A stretch of 36,380 nt of DNA, taken from assembly GCA_029861845.1 (NCBI GenBank), contig JAOTYM010000038.1, positions 1-36,380 on the forward strand, given 5' to 3'. The notes under the pieces are model-generated. The model made no database searches. It was given only the letters and a program-made list of their open reading frames with translations, and had not been told where the DNA came from. Shown here one piece after another: positions 1 to 8,143 of the stretch (positions are counted from its first letter, which is position 1; the number at the start of each line of letters is the position of its first letter). This DNA comes from Gammaproteobacteria bacterium (lineage in GTDB: Bacteria; Pseudomonadota; Gammaproteobacteria; Acidiferrobacterales; SPGG2). Position numbers and translations under genes: made by a program.

Positions 1-92
1 GCAATGACGTCGCCGTCATCCGCGCTTACCTCGGCGAAGAGGAGGAAGAGGAGCTTCCGCCCGAAATCGCCCAAGACCTGAAACCGAACTAG
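1..92 (+). CDS. livG: C-terminal end of a branched-chain amino-acid ABC transporter ATPase (LivG-like), partial
   Basis: Only the last 29 codons are present, read in the frame starting at base 3 and ending with TAG at 90-92. The tail is acidic (a run of Glu after an AYLG motif), as at the C-terminus of LivG-type ATPases, where 'IxAYLG' precedes a variable end. It lies 16 bases upstream of livF on the same strand, the usual livG-livF order. No ATPase motif is in view, so the call rests on the AYLG tail and the neighbour. Confidence 0.7.
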   Translation, partial: NDVAVIRAYLGEEEEEELPPEIAQDLKPN

Positions 93-108
93 CGAGGGTC
101 TGACACAG

Positions 109-819
109 ATGCTTAAAGTCTCGGGGGTACACACGTTTTACGGACGTATCGAGGCTTTGCGCGGGGTCGACATCGAGGTACGCAAAGGCGAGATCGTCAC
201 GTTGATCGGCGCCAACGGTGCCGGCAAGTCGACATTGCTGATGACGATTTGCGGAGACCCGCAGGCGGCCAAGGGGACCATCGAGTTCGACGGCGAGGAC
301 ATCAGTCGGCTGCGGACCCACGAGATCGTGCGCCGTGGCATCGCGCAGGCACCAGAAGGGCGGCGAATTTTTCCCGTCATGACGGTGCTGGAGAACCTGC
401 AGATCGGCGCCGCGATTTCCGATCCGGCGCGCTTCGGTGAAGACCTGGAACGCGTGTTCACGCTCTACCCAATTCTCAGGGAACGACGTAATCAACGAGG
501 TGGCACGCTCTCAGGCGGTGAGCAACAAATGTTGGCGATCGGGCGGGCGTTGATGAGCCGGCCGCGACTGCTATTGCTCGACGAGCCCTCGCTCGGCCTC
601 GCGCCCTTGCTCGTCAAGCAGATCTTCGCGGTGATCCGCGAAATCAATACCCAGCAAGCGGTGACGGTGTTTCTCGTCGAGCAGAACGCGTACCACGCCC
701 TGCGACTCGCTAACCGTGGCTATGTGATGGCCAACGGTCGCATCTTGATGTCTGGCACGGGACGCGAGCTCCTGGCGAACAAACAGATACGCGCCGCCTA
801 TCTGGAGGGAGGACATTGA
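109..819 (+). CDS. livF: Branched-chain amino-acid ABC transporter ATP-binding protein LivF
   Basis: This 236-residue cytoplasmic ATPase would pair with LivG to energise uptake of branched-chain or related amino acids through LivH/LivM. Visible motifs are Walker A GANGAGKST (34-42), signature LSGGEQQ (134-140), Walker B LLLLDEP (154-160), and the LivF-type VEQNA segment where other ATPases have the switch histidine. Length matches the family (about 230-240). The ATG at 109 follows a purine-rich AGCGAGGG at 91-98 and lies 16 bases after the livG stop. It ends in TGA, which shows TGA is a normal stop in this genome. Substrate specificity cannot be read from the ATPase. Confidence 0.95.
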   Translation: MLKVSGVHTFYGRIEALRGVDIEVRKGEIVTLIGANGAGKSTLLMTICGDPQAAKGTIEFDGEDISRLRTHEIVRRGIAQAPEGRRIFPVMTVLENLQIGAAISDPARFGEDLERVFTLYPILRERRNQRGGTLSGGEQQMLAIGRALMSRPRLLLLDEPSLGLAPLLVKQIFAVIREINTQQAVTVFLVEQNAYHALRLANRGYVMANGRILMSGTGRELLANKQIRAAYLEGGH

Positions 820-909
820 GGGTTCGGAGTCAAAGTACGAGAGGTAAAAGTAGAGCAGGCCGTGAGTGTCCCCCTGTGTTTGTAACTTGCATCCTGGAAC
901 ATTAGACCT

Positions 910-1275
910 ATGGAGTCACTAATTGGCACATCGTGGGGCGTTTTCATCGGCATGACCGTCGTGATAATGGGTTTCGCCGCCTATATGACGGGACATGCGT
1001 TGGCCAGTACTTGGAAACCGCTATGGCACGCGGTTGTATACTGTGGGTTGCTCGGCTTCGCCGACCGCTTTCTGACTTTCGCCTTGTTTGACGGCAAGCT
1101 GCTGTCATTGAGCGGGTACCTCATCGACACGGCGGTACTGGTCGCAGTGTCACTGTTTGCGTATCGTTTGAACCAGGCCCACAAAATGGTCGGCCAATAC
1201 CCCTGGCTGTATGAACGGGAGGGACTATTCGGCTGGCGTCGGAAAGGGCCCAGGGGGGGTTCGACAGACATGTAA
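910..1275 (+). CDS. DUF6867-like small membrane protein of the liv locus
   Basis: A 121-residue integral membrane protein with three predicted helices (about residues 9-30, 38-60 and 66-92) and a conserved-looking cytoplasmic end containing QYPWLYER. This pattern and its place just after livF fit the DUF6867 proteins that accompany liv-type transporters in Alphaproteobacteria (recalled from family knowledge, not searched). The function is unknown; an accessory role in the transporter is an inference from position. It starts 90 bases after livF, with only a weak GGAA ribosome site, and the LivK-type gene follows on the same strand. Confidence 0.75.
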   Translation: MESLIGTSWGVFIGMTVVIMGFAAYMTGHALASTWKPLWHAVVYCGLLGFADRFLTFALFDGKLLSLSGYLIDTAVLVAVSLFAYRLNQAHKMVGQYPWLYEREGLFGWRRKGPRGGSTDM

Positions 1276-1401
1276 CCGCTGAGGGTAGCGTTTTCCGTTC
1301 GCTGTGCTAAATTACACGCTCACTCGCAGGAAATCCTTTCCCGCGTTAAGGTCACAAAACCGTTTTGGTGGGTAACACGTAACTTAATGGAGGATTGGCT
1401 A

Positions 1402-2496
1402 ATGAAAGCGTTCAAAACTATATTGCTCGTTATGGCCGGGCTGGCTGTATCCGGCGTGGCCATGGCAGACCTACTGATCTCTACCGCCGGTCCCATGACC
1501 GGACAATACGCCTCGTTCGGCGAGCAGATGCGACGTGGTGCCGAAATGGCGGTTGCCGACATCAACGCAACCGGTGGTGTGCTTGGCCAAAAGCTAAAAC
1601 TTGCCGTCGGTGACGATGCCTGCGATCCGAAGCAGGCGGTGGCAGTCGCCAACCAGTTTGCCAGCCAAGGTGTCAAGCTCGTGGCCGGCCATTTCTGCTC
1701 AGGCTCGTCAATCCCGGCCTCCAAGGTCTATGAGGAGGAGAACATCCTGCAGATCTCCCCGGCCTCGACCAATCCGAAGCTGACGGAGGAAGGTGGCCCG
1801 AATACGTTCCGCGTGTGTGGCCGTGACGATCAGCAGGGCATCGTCGCCGGTAATCTTCTTGCTGACAAGTACGGCAAGAAAAAGATCGCCATACTTCACG
1901 ACAAGACCGCCTACGGCAAGGGCTTGGCCGACGAGACCAAGAAGCAGTTGAACAAGCGTGGCTACAAGGAGGCCATGTACGAAGCCTACACCGCGGGTGA
2001 GAAGGACTACTCGGCGCTTGTTTCGAAAATGAAGGGCGCCGGCATCGACGTGTTTTACGTTGGCGGCTATCACACTGAGGCCGGGCTCATGATCCGCCAG
2101 GCGGATGATCAGCGTTACAACGTCCAGCTGGTTTCAGGTGACGCCTTGGTCACCGACGAGTTCTGGAAGATCACGGGCAAGACCGGCCAAGGCACTTTGA
2201 TGACCTTCAGCCCTGACCCACGCAAGGACCCGGTAGCGACGTCGGTGGTGAAGAAATTCCGTGACACCGGCTACGAGCCAGAGGGCTACACGCTTTATAC
2301 CTACGGTGCCATTCAAGCCTGGAAGCAGGCCGTCGAGAAGGCCGGCAGCACGGATACCACCAAGGTCATAGCAGCTTTGCGTAAGAATAAATTCGACACC
2401 GTGTTAGGCAACATCGGGTTCGATAAGAAGGGTGACGTCACCGCCCCGGGCTATGTCTGGTACGAGTGGAAGGACGGTACTTACGATTACAGGTAA
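1402..2496 (+). CDS. LivK-type periplasmic branched-chain amino-acid binding protein
   Basis: A 364-residue extracytoplasmic receptor that would deliver substrate to the LivHMGF transporter. The start at 1402 is chosen over an in-frame ATG at 1387 because GGAGG (1389-1393) sits 8 bases before it and because it yields a clean signal peptide: Lys-containing start, hydrophobic core, AMA cleavage after residue 22. The mature protein begins with the LLISTAGPMTG strand and continues with FGEQMRRGAEMA, DDACDP, SSIPASKVYEE and SPASTNPKL, all typical of the periplasmic-binding type 1 (LIVBP) fold. Length fits LivK (about 365-370). A strong terminator follows. The ligand cannot be told; amino acids are the family default. 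Confidence 0.92.
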   Translation: MKAFKTILLVMAGLAVSGVAMADLLISTAGPMTGQYASFGEQMRRGAEMAVADINATGGVLGQKLKLAVGDDACDPKQAVAVANQFASQGVKLVAGHFCSGSSIPASKVYEEENILQISPASTNPKLTEEGGPNTFRVCGRDDQQGIVAGNLLADKYGKKKIAILHDKTAYGKGLADETKKQLNKRGYKEAMYEAYTAGEKDYSALVSKMKGAGIDVFYVGGYHTEAGLMIRQADDQRYNVQLVSGDALVTDEFWKITGKTGQGTLMTFSPDPRKDPVATSVVKKFRDTGYEPEGYTLYTYGAIQAWKQAVEKAGSTDTTKVIAALRKNKFDTVLGNIGFDKKGDVTAPGYVWYEWKDGTYDYR

Positions 2497-2523
2497 GCCG
2501 TATTTGTGAGCAATCGAAAACCG

Positions 2524-2556
2524 CCCGGCAACCGGCATAAGGTTGCCGGGTTTTTT
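2524..2556 (+). terminator. Rho-independent terminator after the livK-type gene
   Basis: Perfect 10-bp stem CCCGGCAACC (2524-2533) pairing with GGTTGCCGGG (2541-2550), 7-base loop, followed directly by six T. It lies 27 bases after the stop of the binding-protein gene and closes the liv operon. Confidence 0.95.
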
Positions 2557-2562
2557 GTTAAG

Positions 2563-2704
2563 AGCAAGTACAAGTCACAAGATACAAGATATGTGAAGAT
2601 ACAAGATCCAAGTAACTACTACAGCTGTTGGTGTTTAACTTGTATCATGACACGTGCATCTTGAATCTGGTTGCCTTGTAGATTGCCCCTTGTACCTTGT
2701 ATTT
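2563..2704. repeat. Degenerate heptad-spaced AAG/CTT intergenic repeat, arranged as an imperfect inverted pair
   Basis: The left arm holds AAG triplets at 2566, 2572, 2579, 2586, 2596, 2603 and 2610, mostly 7 bases apart, in units like AAGATAC. The right arm holds the complement CTT at 2639, 2660, 2675, 2689 and 2696, with gaps mostly in multiples of 7 and units like CCTTGTA. The two arms are roughly inverted copies, so the transcript could fold into a long imperfect hairpin. It lies just past a terminator and before the hydrolase start. It resembles in style the heptameric tandem repeats known from cyanobacteria; its identity here is unknown. Confidence 0.6.
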
Positions 2705-2719
2705 GTCGTTTTCAAGATC

Positions 2720-3565
2720 ATGCGAACCGGCAGCTTCTTGAGTCTCAGTCCCCACGCATTTCACCGCATTGCCTTTACCGAGTGGGGGAAACCAGACCAT
2801 GAGCAGGTGCTGCTTTGCGTCCACGGCCTTACCCGCAACGGCCGCGATTTCGATTGCCTGGCGACCAACCTCGAGACCCACTACCGCGTGATCTGTCCTG
2901 ACGTCGCTGGACGCGGCCGCAGTGAGTGGCTCGACGTCAAAGAGGATTACAATTATCCAACCTACTGCGCCGACATAGCGGCGCTCATCGCGAGGCTACA
3001 CACTGAGCAGGTGGATTGGGTGGGCACATCGATGGGTGGCATCATCGGTATGCTGCTGGCAGCCCAGCCCAACGCACCAGTGCGCCGGTTGGTGATCAAT
3101 GATATCGGGCCGTTTATCCCCCGGACAGCCCTAGAACGCATCGGCCAGTATCTCGGCGCTGGTCCCCATTTTGATAGCTTGACCGATGCCGCGTCCTATT
3201 TGCGACACGTGCACGCGGGGTTCGGGCCGCTGACCGACGATCAGTGGGTACATCTCGCGCGCCATAGTGTTCACCATGCGACAGGTGGCCAGTACTCACT
3301 CATGTATGACCCGGCCATCGCCCTGCCTTTCAAAACTGAACCGATGCAGGACATAAACATGTGGGACACATGGGAACGTATCCGCTGTCCTGTGCTGGTG
3401 CTGCGGGGCATCGAGTCCGATGTATTACTCGAAGAGACTGCGGCAGAGATGCAAACACGAGGTCCGCCCACAGAGGTCGTGCAATTCCGTGACATCGGCC
3501 ATGCCCCCGCCCTCATGGCAAAAGATCAGATCGACACCATACGCAACTGGCTGCTAGGACAATAG
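2720..3565 (+). CDS. Alpha/beta-fold hydrolase
   Basis: A 281-residue probably cytoplasmic hydrolase. The nucleophile elbow GTSMGG places Ser104, and the likely triad partners are Asp234 (GIESD) and His261 (DIGHAP). An oxyanion segment CVHGLTRNGRDF lies at 33-44. I start it at ATG 2720; an upstream in-frame GTG at 2654 would add 22 residues encoded by the heptad repeat, which is unlikely. The family includes esterases, lactonases and C-C hydrolases, and the substrate cannot be inferred. It stands alone between the liv terminator and an exported protein gene on the same strand. Confidence 0.85.
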   Translation: MRTGSFLSLSPHAFHRIAFTEWGKPDHEQVLLCVHGLTRNGRDFDCLATNLETHYRVICPDVAGRGRSEWLDVKEDYNYPTYCADIAALIARLHTEQVDWVGTSMGGIIGMLLAAQPNAPVRRLVINDIGPFIPRTALERIGQYLGAGPHFDSLTDAASYLRHVHAGFGPLTDDQWVHLARHSVHHATGGQYSLMYDPAIALPFKTEPMQDINMWDTWERIRCPVLVLRGIESDVLLEETAAEMQTRGPPTEVVQFRDIGHAPALMAKDQIDTIRNWLLGQ

Positions 3566-3672
3566 CGCTTTTTGCGCGTATCATCGACGACGGAAGGCAG
3601 TCGTAACGTGTTAGCGACTGAATGTAGAGCCTGAGCTGTCACAGCCGGTGGACCTATCTCGGAGGAATGAGT

Positions 3673-4221
3673 ATGAAAATCTTGCGCATTTTGCTTATCC
3701 TAACCGCCTTCGTCTCATTAGCTGATCGTGTTCAGGCGCGAGCTGGCGACACACCGATCGAGACTTTCTTCGGCGACTATGTTGGGCACACCATCTCCGT
3801 CGTTGGAGGCGAGATGAAGAAGCGCGATCTCAGCGTCTCTATCAAACCCAATGATACTGCCTTTACCATCGACTGGACGGCGATCACGCAAAAGGCTTCG
3901 GGCAAGATCAAACGTAAACACTATTCGATCGACTTCCGCCCTACCAAACGCAAGAACATCTTTTCCTCCGCAATGCAGACCAACATGTTTGGCCACCGCC
4001 AGGCGCTGGACCCACTGAAAGGCGATCCTTATGTCTGGGCCAGGATTATCGGAGCTACCTTGACGGTTTACGCCTTGTTGATCAGCGACGGCGGCGGCTA
4101 CGAGATGCAGGTCTATGACCGCACGCTCACGGATGGCGGATTGCATTTACGGTTCTCGCGCGTCCGCAATGGTGAGGTGCTTAGGCTGATTGAGGGTACC
4201 GTGATCAAGTCCAGTGAATAG
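3673..4221 (+). CDS. Exported protein of unknown function
   Basis: A 182-residue protein with a signal peptide: Lys at 2, hydrophobic core to about residue 16, probable cleavage near QARA (residues 21-24). The ATG at 3673 is preferred over 3667 because GGAGG at 3661-3665 is 7 bases upstream of it and too close to the other. The mature part is mostly beta-strand-like with basic patches (around KRKHYS and RPTKRKN) and no cysteine. I do not recognise the family. Its 3' end faces gabD, with a short CTAG-rich repeat between. It is probably periplasmic. Confidence 0.75.
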   Translation: MKILRILLILTAFVSLADRVQARAGDTPIETFFGDYVGHTISVVGGEMKKRDLSVSIKPNDTAFTIDWTAITQKASGKIKRKHYSIDFRPTKRKNIFSSAMQTNMFGHRQALDPLKGDPYVWARIIGATLTVYALLISDGGGYEMQVYDRTLTDGGLHLRFSRVRNGEVLRLIEGTVIKSSE

Positions 4222-4246
4222 CTAATAACCCCTTCTAGATTCTCCT

Positions 4247-4269
4247 CGCTACTAGCTAGCCGCTAGCCG
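4247..4269. repeat. Short CTAG-rich heptad repeat between convergent genes
   Basis: Three near-identical heptamers, CGCTACT, AGCTAGC and CGCTAGC, put GCTA at 4248, 4255 and 4262, exactly 7 bases apart. It lies between the convergent exported-protein gene and gabD. CTAG is usually rare in proteobacterial DNA, so two copies within 23 bases are notable. The heptad spacing matches the larger element at 2563-2704. Confidence 0.4.
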
Positions 4270-4278
4270 CCATTGAAT

Positions 4279-5730
4279 TTATTTATCGATGCCCCCCAAG
4301 CACAGGTATTTAATCTCGAGAAAATCATCGATTCCGTACTTTGAGCCTTCACGCCCAATGCCGGACTCTTTCATCCCGCCAAACGGCGCCACCTCGTTGG
4401 AGATGATTCCCTCATTGATACCAACGATGCCATATTCGAGTGCTTCCGACACACGCCAGACACGGCCGATGTCACGGCTGTAAAAATAGGCGGCGAGGCC
4501 ATACTCGGTATTGTTGGCGATATCAATCGCCTCTTGTTCATCGCGAAAACGAAACAAAGGCGCTACCGGCCCAAATGTTTCTTCATTGCTCACCGCCATA
4601 TCGGTTGTGACATTCGCCAACACGGTAGGCTCAAAGAATGTGCCGCCAAGGGCATGACGTGAACCACCGGCAACGACTTGTGCACCCTTCTGGGTGGCAT
4701 CGGCAATATGGAATTCAACCTTTTCCACTGCACGCATGTCGATAAGCGGCCCTTGCTGCACACCGCCTTCAAGCCCATTACCGACTTTCAACTCACCCGC
4801 GGCCTTGGCCAGGCGATCGGCGAAATCATCATAGATCCCGTCTTGCACGAGAAAACGGTTGGCACAGACGCATGTCTGCCCGGTATTACGATACTTCGAC
4901 GCCATGGCGCCGGCCACAGCGGCTTCGATATCCGCATCGTCGAACACGATAAAAGGTGCGTTACCACCAAGTTCCATCCCCACCTTCTTTACCGTGCTTG
5001 CGCACTGCTCGATTAACTTTTTGCCGACCTCGGTTGAGCCGGTGAAGCTTAGTTTTCTAACCGTGGGGTTGCGAGTCAGTTCACCACCGATCTCCGACGA
5101 CGGCCCCGTGATCACATTGAGCACGCCTCGGGGAATGCCGACTGCTGCCGCCAGTTCCGCTAACGCCAGCGCGGTATACGGTGTCTGCGACGCCGGCTTA
5201 CATACGACGGTGCAGCCAGCGGCTAACGCGGGACCACATTTGCGAGTGATCATGGCGGCGGGAAAGTTCCACGGCGTAATGGTGGCGACGACACCGATCG
5301 GTTGTTTCAACACTACGATTCGGCGTCCCGGCAACGGATGCTGCATGGTATCGCCGTAGATGCGTTTACCTTCTTCGGCAAACCATTCGATAAAGGAAGC
5401 GGCATAAGCGATCTCACCGCGCGACTCGGTGAGCGGCTTACCTTGTTCGCTCGTCATCAGTATCGCCAGGTCTTCCTGGTTCTGCATGATGAGCTCGAAC
5501 CACTCGCGTAGAATCACCGCTCGTTGCTTTGCGGTCATGGCGCGCCACGCCGGCCATGCTGCATCGGCGGCAGCAATAGCGCCGGCAGTTTCTTCGGCGC
5601 CTAAGGCAGGCACGGTGCCGAGCTTACTCCCATCCGCCGGATTGGTTACCTCGATGACCCGGCTGGCCTGTATCCAAGCACCATCGACATAACAGCTTTC
5701 ACGGAACAAGGACGGGTTACTGAGTTTCAT
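4279..5730 (-). CDS. gabD: NAD(P)-dependent succinate-semialdehyde dehydrogenase
   Basis: A 483-residue aldehyde dehydrogenase that would oxidise succinate semialdehyde to succinate, feeding 4-aminobutyrate or 4-hydroxybutyrate carbon into the TCA cycle. Visible features are TPWNFP (152-157), general base Glu254 in MELGGNAP, and catalytic Cys287 in GQTCVC with a second Cys at 289; the CxC pair is typical of SSADH/GabD. Length equals E. coli GabD (about 482). The start at 5730 is chosen because GGAGG lies 8 bases upstream; an in-frame TTG 15 bases earlier overlaps that site. The transhydrogenase gene lies upstream on the same strand, giving a likely 4-hydroxybutyrate-to-succinate pair. The exact semialdehyde used is inferred. 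Confidence 0.9.
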   Translation of the reverse strand: MKLSNPSLFRESCYVDGAWIQASRVIEVTNPADGSKLGTVPALGAEETAGAIAAADAAWPAWRAMTAKQRAVILREWFELIMQNQEDLAILMTSEQGKPLTESRGEIAYAASFIEWFAEEGKRIYGDTMQHPLPGRRIVVLKQPIGVVATITPWNFPAAMITRKCGPALAAGCTVVCKPASQTPYTALALAELAAAVGIPRGVLNVITGPSSEIGGELTRNPTVRKLSFTGSTEVGKKLIEQCASTVKKVGMELGGNAPFIVFDDADIEAAVAGAMASKYRNTGQTCVCANRFLVQDGIYDDFADRLAKAAGELKVGNGLEGGVQQGPLIDMRAVEKVEFHIADATQKGAQVVAGGSRHALGGTFFEPTVLANVTTDMAVSNEETFGPVAPLFRFRDEQEAIDIANNTEYGLAAYFYSRDIGRVWRVSEALEYGIVGINEGIISNEVAPFGGMKESGIGREGSKYGIDDFLEIKYLCLGGIDK

Positions 5731-5792
5731 GTTTGTATCCTCCAAACCGAATGTGTTCTCGTTGCTAAGGTAGCGCCATCAGTAAACAAATT

Positions 5793-5812
5793 CGAGTAGT
5801 AGCCCCTACTCG
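5793..5812 (-). terminator. Possible terminator after the transhydrogenase gene
   Basis: Inverted repeat CGAGTAG / CTACTCG with a 6-base loop. Read on the minus strand it is followed by AATTTGTTT, a weak T-rich tract. It sits 3 bases beyond the TAA of the transhydrogenase gene and before gabD, so it may attenuate read-through into gabD. Confidence 0.45.
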
Positions 5813-5815
5813 CCA

Positions 5816-7129
5816 TTACCAGCAAGTAAGTGCGCTACGGTAAAGTGATCGCAATGTCTCATCCCTCACCTCGACCGGCGCATTCTTGAGTAGGCGCTGT
5901 TGCGCGAATGCACCTTTTGCCAGCGCCGGTATGTCGGCCTCAGCGTATCCCACACCCGAGATACCATTGGGGATATCGGTATTGCGCATCATCGTGATTA
6001 GATGCTCGGCGAGCACTTCGCCAGCATCGTCGGCAGTGGCATCGCGGACATCAGCCCCAAGACAGGCTGCCGCTTCGAGATGGCGCTCAGGGCAAGCCGG
6101 CGCCGTGTAACGAAAGACCGCGGGCGCATCGACGATCACCGATATGCCATGAGGACAGATGGGCTCCGCTCGGGGATAACCCTGTGGGCGGAAATCTCGG
6201 ATGAGGCCGGCGACCGAGTAAGACATCCCGTGCGGGATATGAACACCGGCATTGCCGAAGGCCATACCAGCCAAGGTAGCGGCCAACATCATGCCCTCTC
6301 GGGCTTCGCTATCGTCGGCATCGGCGACCGCGCGCAGGAGATAACGACCCGTACGTCGTAATGCCTCCAGGCAACCGATATCGCTGTAGGGATTGGCGCC
6401 CTGACTCATGGGCCTTAGATCCGGGCGTTCGGGCTGAACACGCTGGGTAAATGGTACCGCAGTATACGATTCCAGTGCGTGACTCAACACATCGAAGCCA
6501 CTGGACGCCACTACGTTCGCCGGCAGCGTACGCGTAACACTCGGATCGATGAGGCTCAGCGTCGGTCTAAGTGCGCGGTGGGCGATGCCCGTCTTTACCT
6601 TCATCTCCAACAAGTCGAACACTGCGATGCCGGTACATTCACTACCCGTACCCGATGTGGTGGGACAGGCGATATGCGGCTTGAGCGGACCCGGGACAGA
6701 TCGCGCCTCACCGATGGGCGCGTTGACGTAAGCCAGCAGATCGGCCGGATAGGTCGAGTAAAGGTTGGCGGCCTTACAAGTATCCATGACCGAGCCGCCG
6801 CCGATTGACACAAACCCGTCGAATTCGGTTTCTTGCGCGAACCGGACAGCGGTCGAAATCGACTGGTCTGTCGGTTCCACGTGCACGTCACCGTAGACCA
6901 CCGCATCGATTCCTGCGTCACGCAGTGCCTTGATGGCATCGGCCACAATATCGAGTTGCGCCACGACTCGGTCGGTATATAGCGCAATGCGTTTGAGACC
7001 AAGACTTCGTGCATCATGGCCAACCTCTTGCAATACGCCGGGGCCAAACCGTATGGCACTAGGATCAACCGCAAACACCGATTCGCGGCCTTCTGTGAAT
7101 TCATAATAGTGGCAGCAACCCAAAGTCAT
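5816..7129 (-). CDS. Iron-type alcohol dehydrogenase, hydroxyacid-oxoacid transhydrogenase (HOT/ADHFE1-like)
   Basis: A 437-residue group III metal-dependent dehydrogenase. It matches the recalled pattern of animal ADHFE1: GGGSVMDT (111-117), TTSGTGSE (158-164), a [12 protein letters not shown] insertion, and [13 protein letters not shown] (292-304), then CPHGIS (325-330). Likely metal ligands are Asp213, His217, His300 and His327. HOT couples 4-hydroxybutyrate oxidation to 2-oxoglutarate reduction, giving succinate semialdehyde and 2-hydroxyglutarate. With gabD just downstream on the same strand this makes a short 4-hydroxybutyrate route. The ATG at 7129 follows GGGGAA closely; upstream in-frame extension to 7207 looks non-family. 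A simple 4-hydroxybutyrate dehydrogenase activity is the alternative. Confidence 0.88.
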   Translation of the reverse strand: MTLGCCHYYEFTEGRESVFAVDPSAIRFGPGVLQEVGHDARSLGLKRIALYTDRVVAQLDIVADAIKALRDAGIDAVVYGDVHVEPTDQSISTAVRFAQETEFDGFVSIGGGSVMDTCKAANLYSTYPADLLAYVNAPIGEARSVPGPLKPHIACPTTSGTGSECTGIAVFDLLEMKVKTGIAHRALRPTLSLIDPSVTRTLPANVVASSGFDVLSHALESYTAVPFTQRVQPERPDLRPMSQGANPYSDIGCLEALRRTGRYLLRAVADADDSEAREGMMLAATLAGMAFGNAGVHIPHGMSYSVAGLIRDFRPQGYPRAEPICPHGISVIVDAPAVFRYTAPACPERHLEAAACLGADVRDATADDAGEVLAEHLITMMRNTDIPNGISGVGYAEADIPALAKGAFAQQRLLKNAPVEVRDETLRSLYRSALTCW

Positions 7130-7275
7130 TTCCCCAATCGTCACCCGTACATTGTCCGCGTTTATTGCATCAGCGTACAGTCCATCAAAGCTATTGCACA
7201 CGTCCACCTACAAAAGCTATGGTAGGAACGGTTCTTGACCCCATTAATTGTAACCAGACCCTATTCGTGACCGCT

Positions 7276-8142
7276 ATGATCTTGCGCCTTCCTGATCCTG
7301 TGAGCGCACAAACTTGGTGCCATGCGCAGCGCGCCGCCGGCCGTAGCATCGGCTTTGTACCGACCATGGGTGCGCTGCACGAGGGACATTTGTCGTTGGT
7401 AGGTCGCGCCGTGGTCGAAAACAATATCGCATGTGTCAGTATCTTTGTGAACCCATTACAGTTCAACGATCCCGATGACCTTGCGCGTTATCCAAGGAAC
7501 TTCGACGATGACGCCCAACAATTGGAAGGCGCGGGCTGCGATATGGTGTTCAGCGGCACTCTCGAGCAATTTTTCCCCGAGGCAAGCGTGGTGGCGGAAA
7601 TTACTAAACGTGACCCAGGGCCAACCGCGGAAGGACTGGAAGGCGCCAGTCGCCCGGGACACTTTGCCGGCGTCGCAACCATCTGTGAGCGTTTGTTCAA
7701 GACGGTAGGTCCGGGACGCGCTTATTTCGGCGAGAAAGACTTTCAGCAAACCCTGGTGGTAAAAGATATCGCGCGGCAGCTCGGCTACCCAGAGATCGTG
7801 GTATGCCCGACCGCTCGCGAACCCTCGGGGTTGGCATACTCCTCGCGTAACGTGTTGCTCACAGACAGTGAGTGTAAACGTGCGGCTTGTATATCTCGTG
7901 CGCTGTTCATGGCACGTCACGCCTGGCATCAAGGCGAGCGCGAGGTTGGGAAATTACGCGACGTGATGCTGCGTGAGCTCGACGTTGACGGCATACACGT
8001 GGAATACGCCGAGCTAAGAGACCCGCACGATTGGCGACCCGAAGCGCCAGCAGGACTCCTCGTACGTGCACAGGCGCTGATCGCAGCGAGAATCGGCAAG
8101 GCGCGTTTAATTGATAACTTGCGCTTGGATCGAGACGCTTAG
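7276..8142 (+). CDS. panC: Pantothenate synthetase
   Basis: A 288-residue cytoplasmic ligase that joins pantoate and beta-alanine with ATP to form pantothenate, on the way to CoA. It shows the nucleotide-binding PTMGALHEGHLSL (29-41, HIGH-like), NPLQF, RPGHFAGVAT, FGEKDFQQ and YSSRN motifs. Start 7276 is chosen because homologous sequence begins there (LRLPDP...); 37 codons of in-frame DNA upstream look non-coding. panB and panD are not adjacent. Its stop is one base from the stop of convergent mmsA. It diverges from the transhydrogenase gene across 146 bases. Confidence 0.95.
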   Translation: MILRLPDPVSAQTWCHAQRAAGRSIGFVPTMGALHEGHLSLVGRAVVENNIACVSIFVNPLQFNDPDDLARYPRNFDDDAQQLEGAGCDMVFSGTLEQFFPEASVVAEITKRDPGPTAEGLEGASRPGHFAGVATICERLFKTVGPGRAYFGEKDFQQTLVVKDIARQLGYPEIVVCPTAREPSGLAYSSRNVLLTDSECKRAACISRALFMARHAWHQGEREVGKLRDVMLRELDVDGIHVEYAELRDPHDWRPEAPAGLLVRAQALIAARIGKARLIDNLRLDRDA

Positions 8143-8143
8143 T

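Noticed and set aside
16-495. Long open frame on the minus strand over livF
   Set aside because: It overlaps a clear ATPase gene, and its protein is Arg-rich low-similarity sequence of the kind produced by antisense reading of GC-rich genes.
5816-7129. Iron-type dehydrogenase as a sulfoacetaldehyde reductase (SarD/TauF type)
   Set aside because: Although that family also uses this fold and a taurine locus is nearby, the insertion and C-terminal motifs match hydroxyacid-oxoacid transhydrogenase, and gabD is its partner on the same strand.
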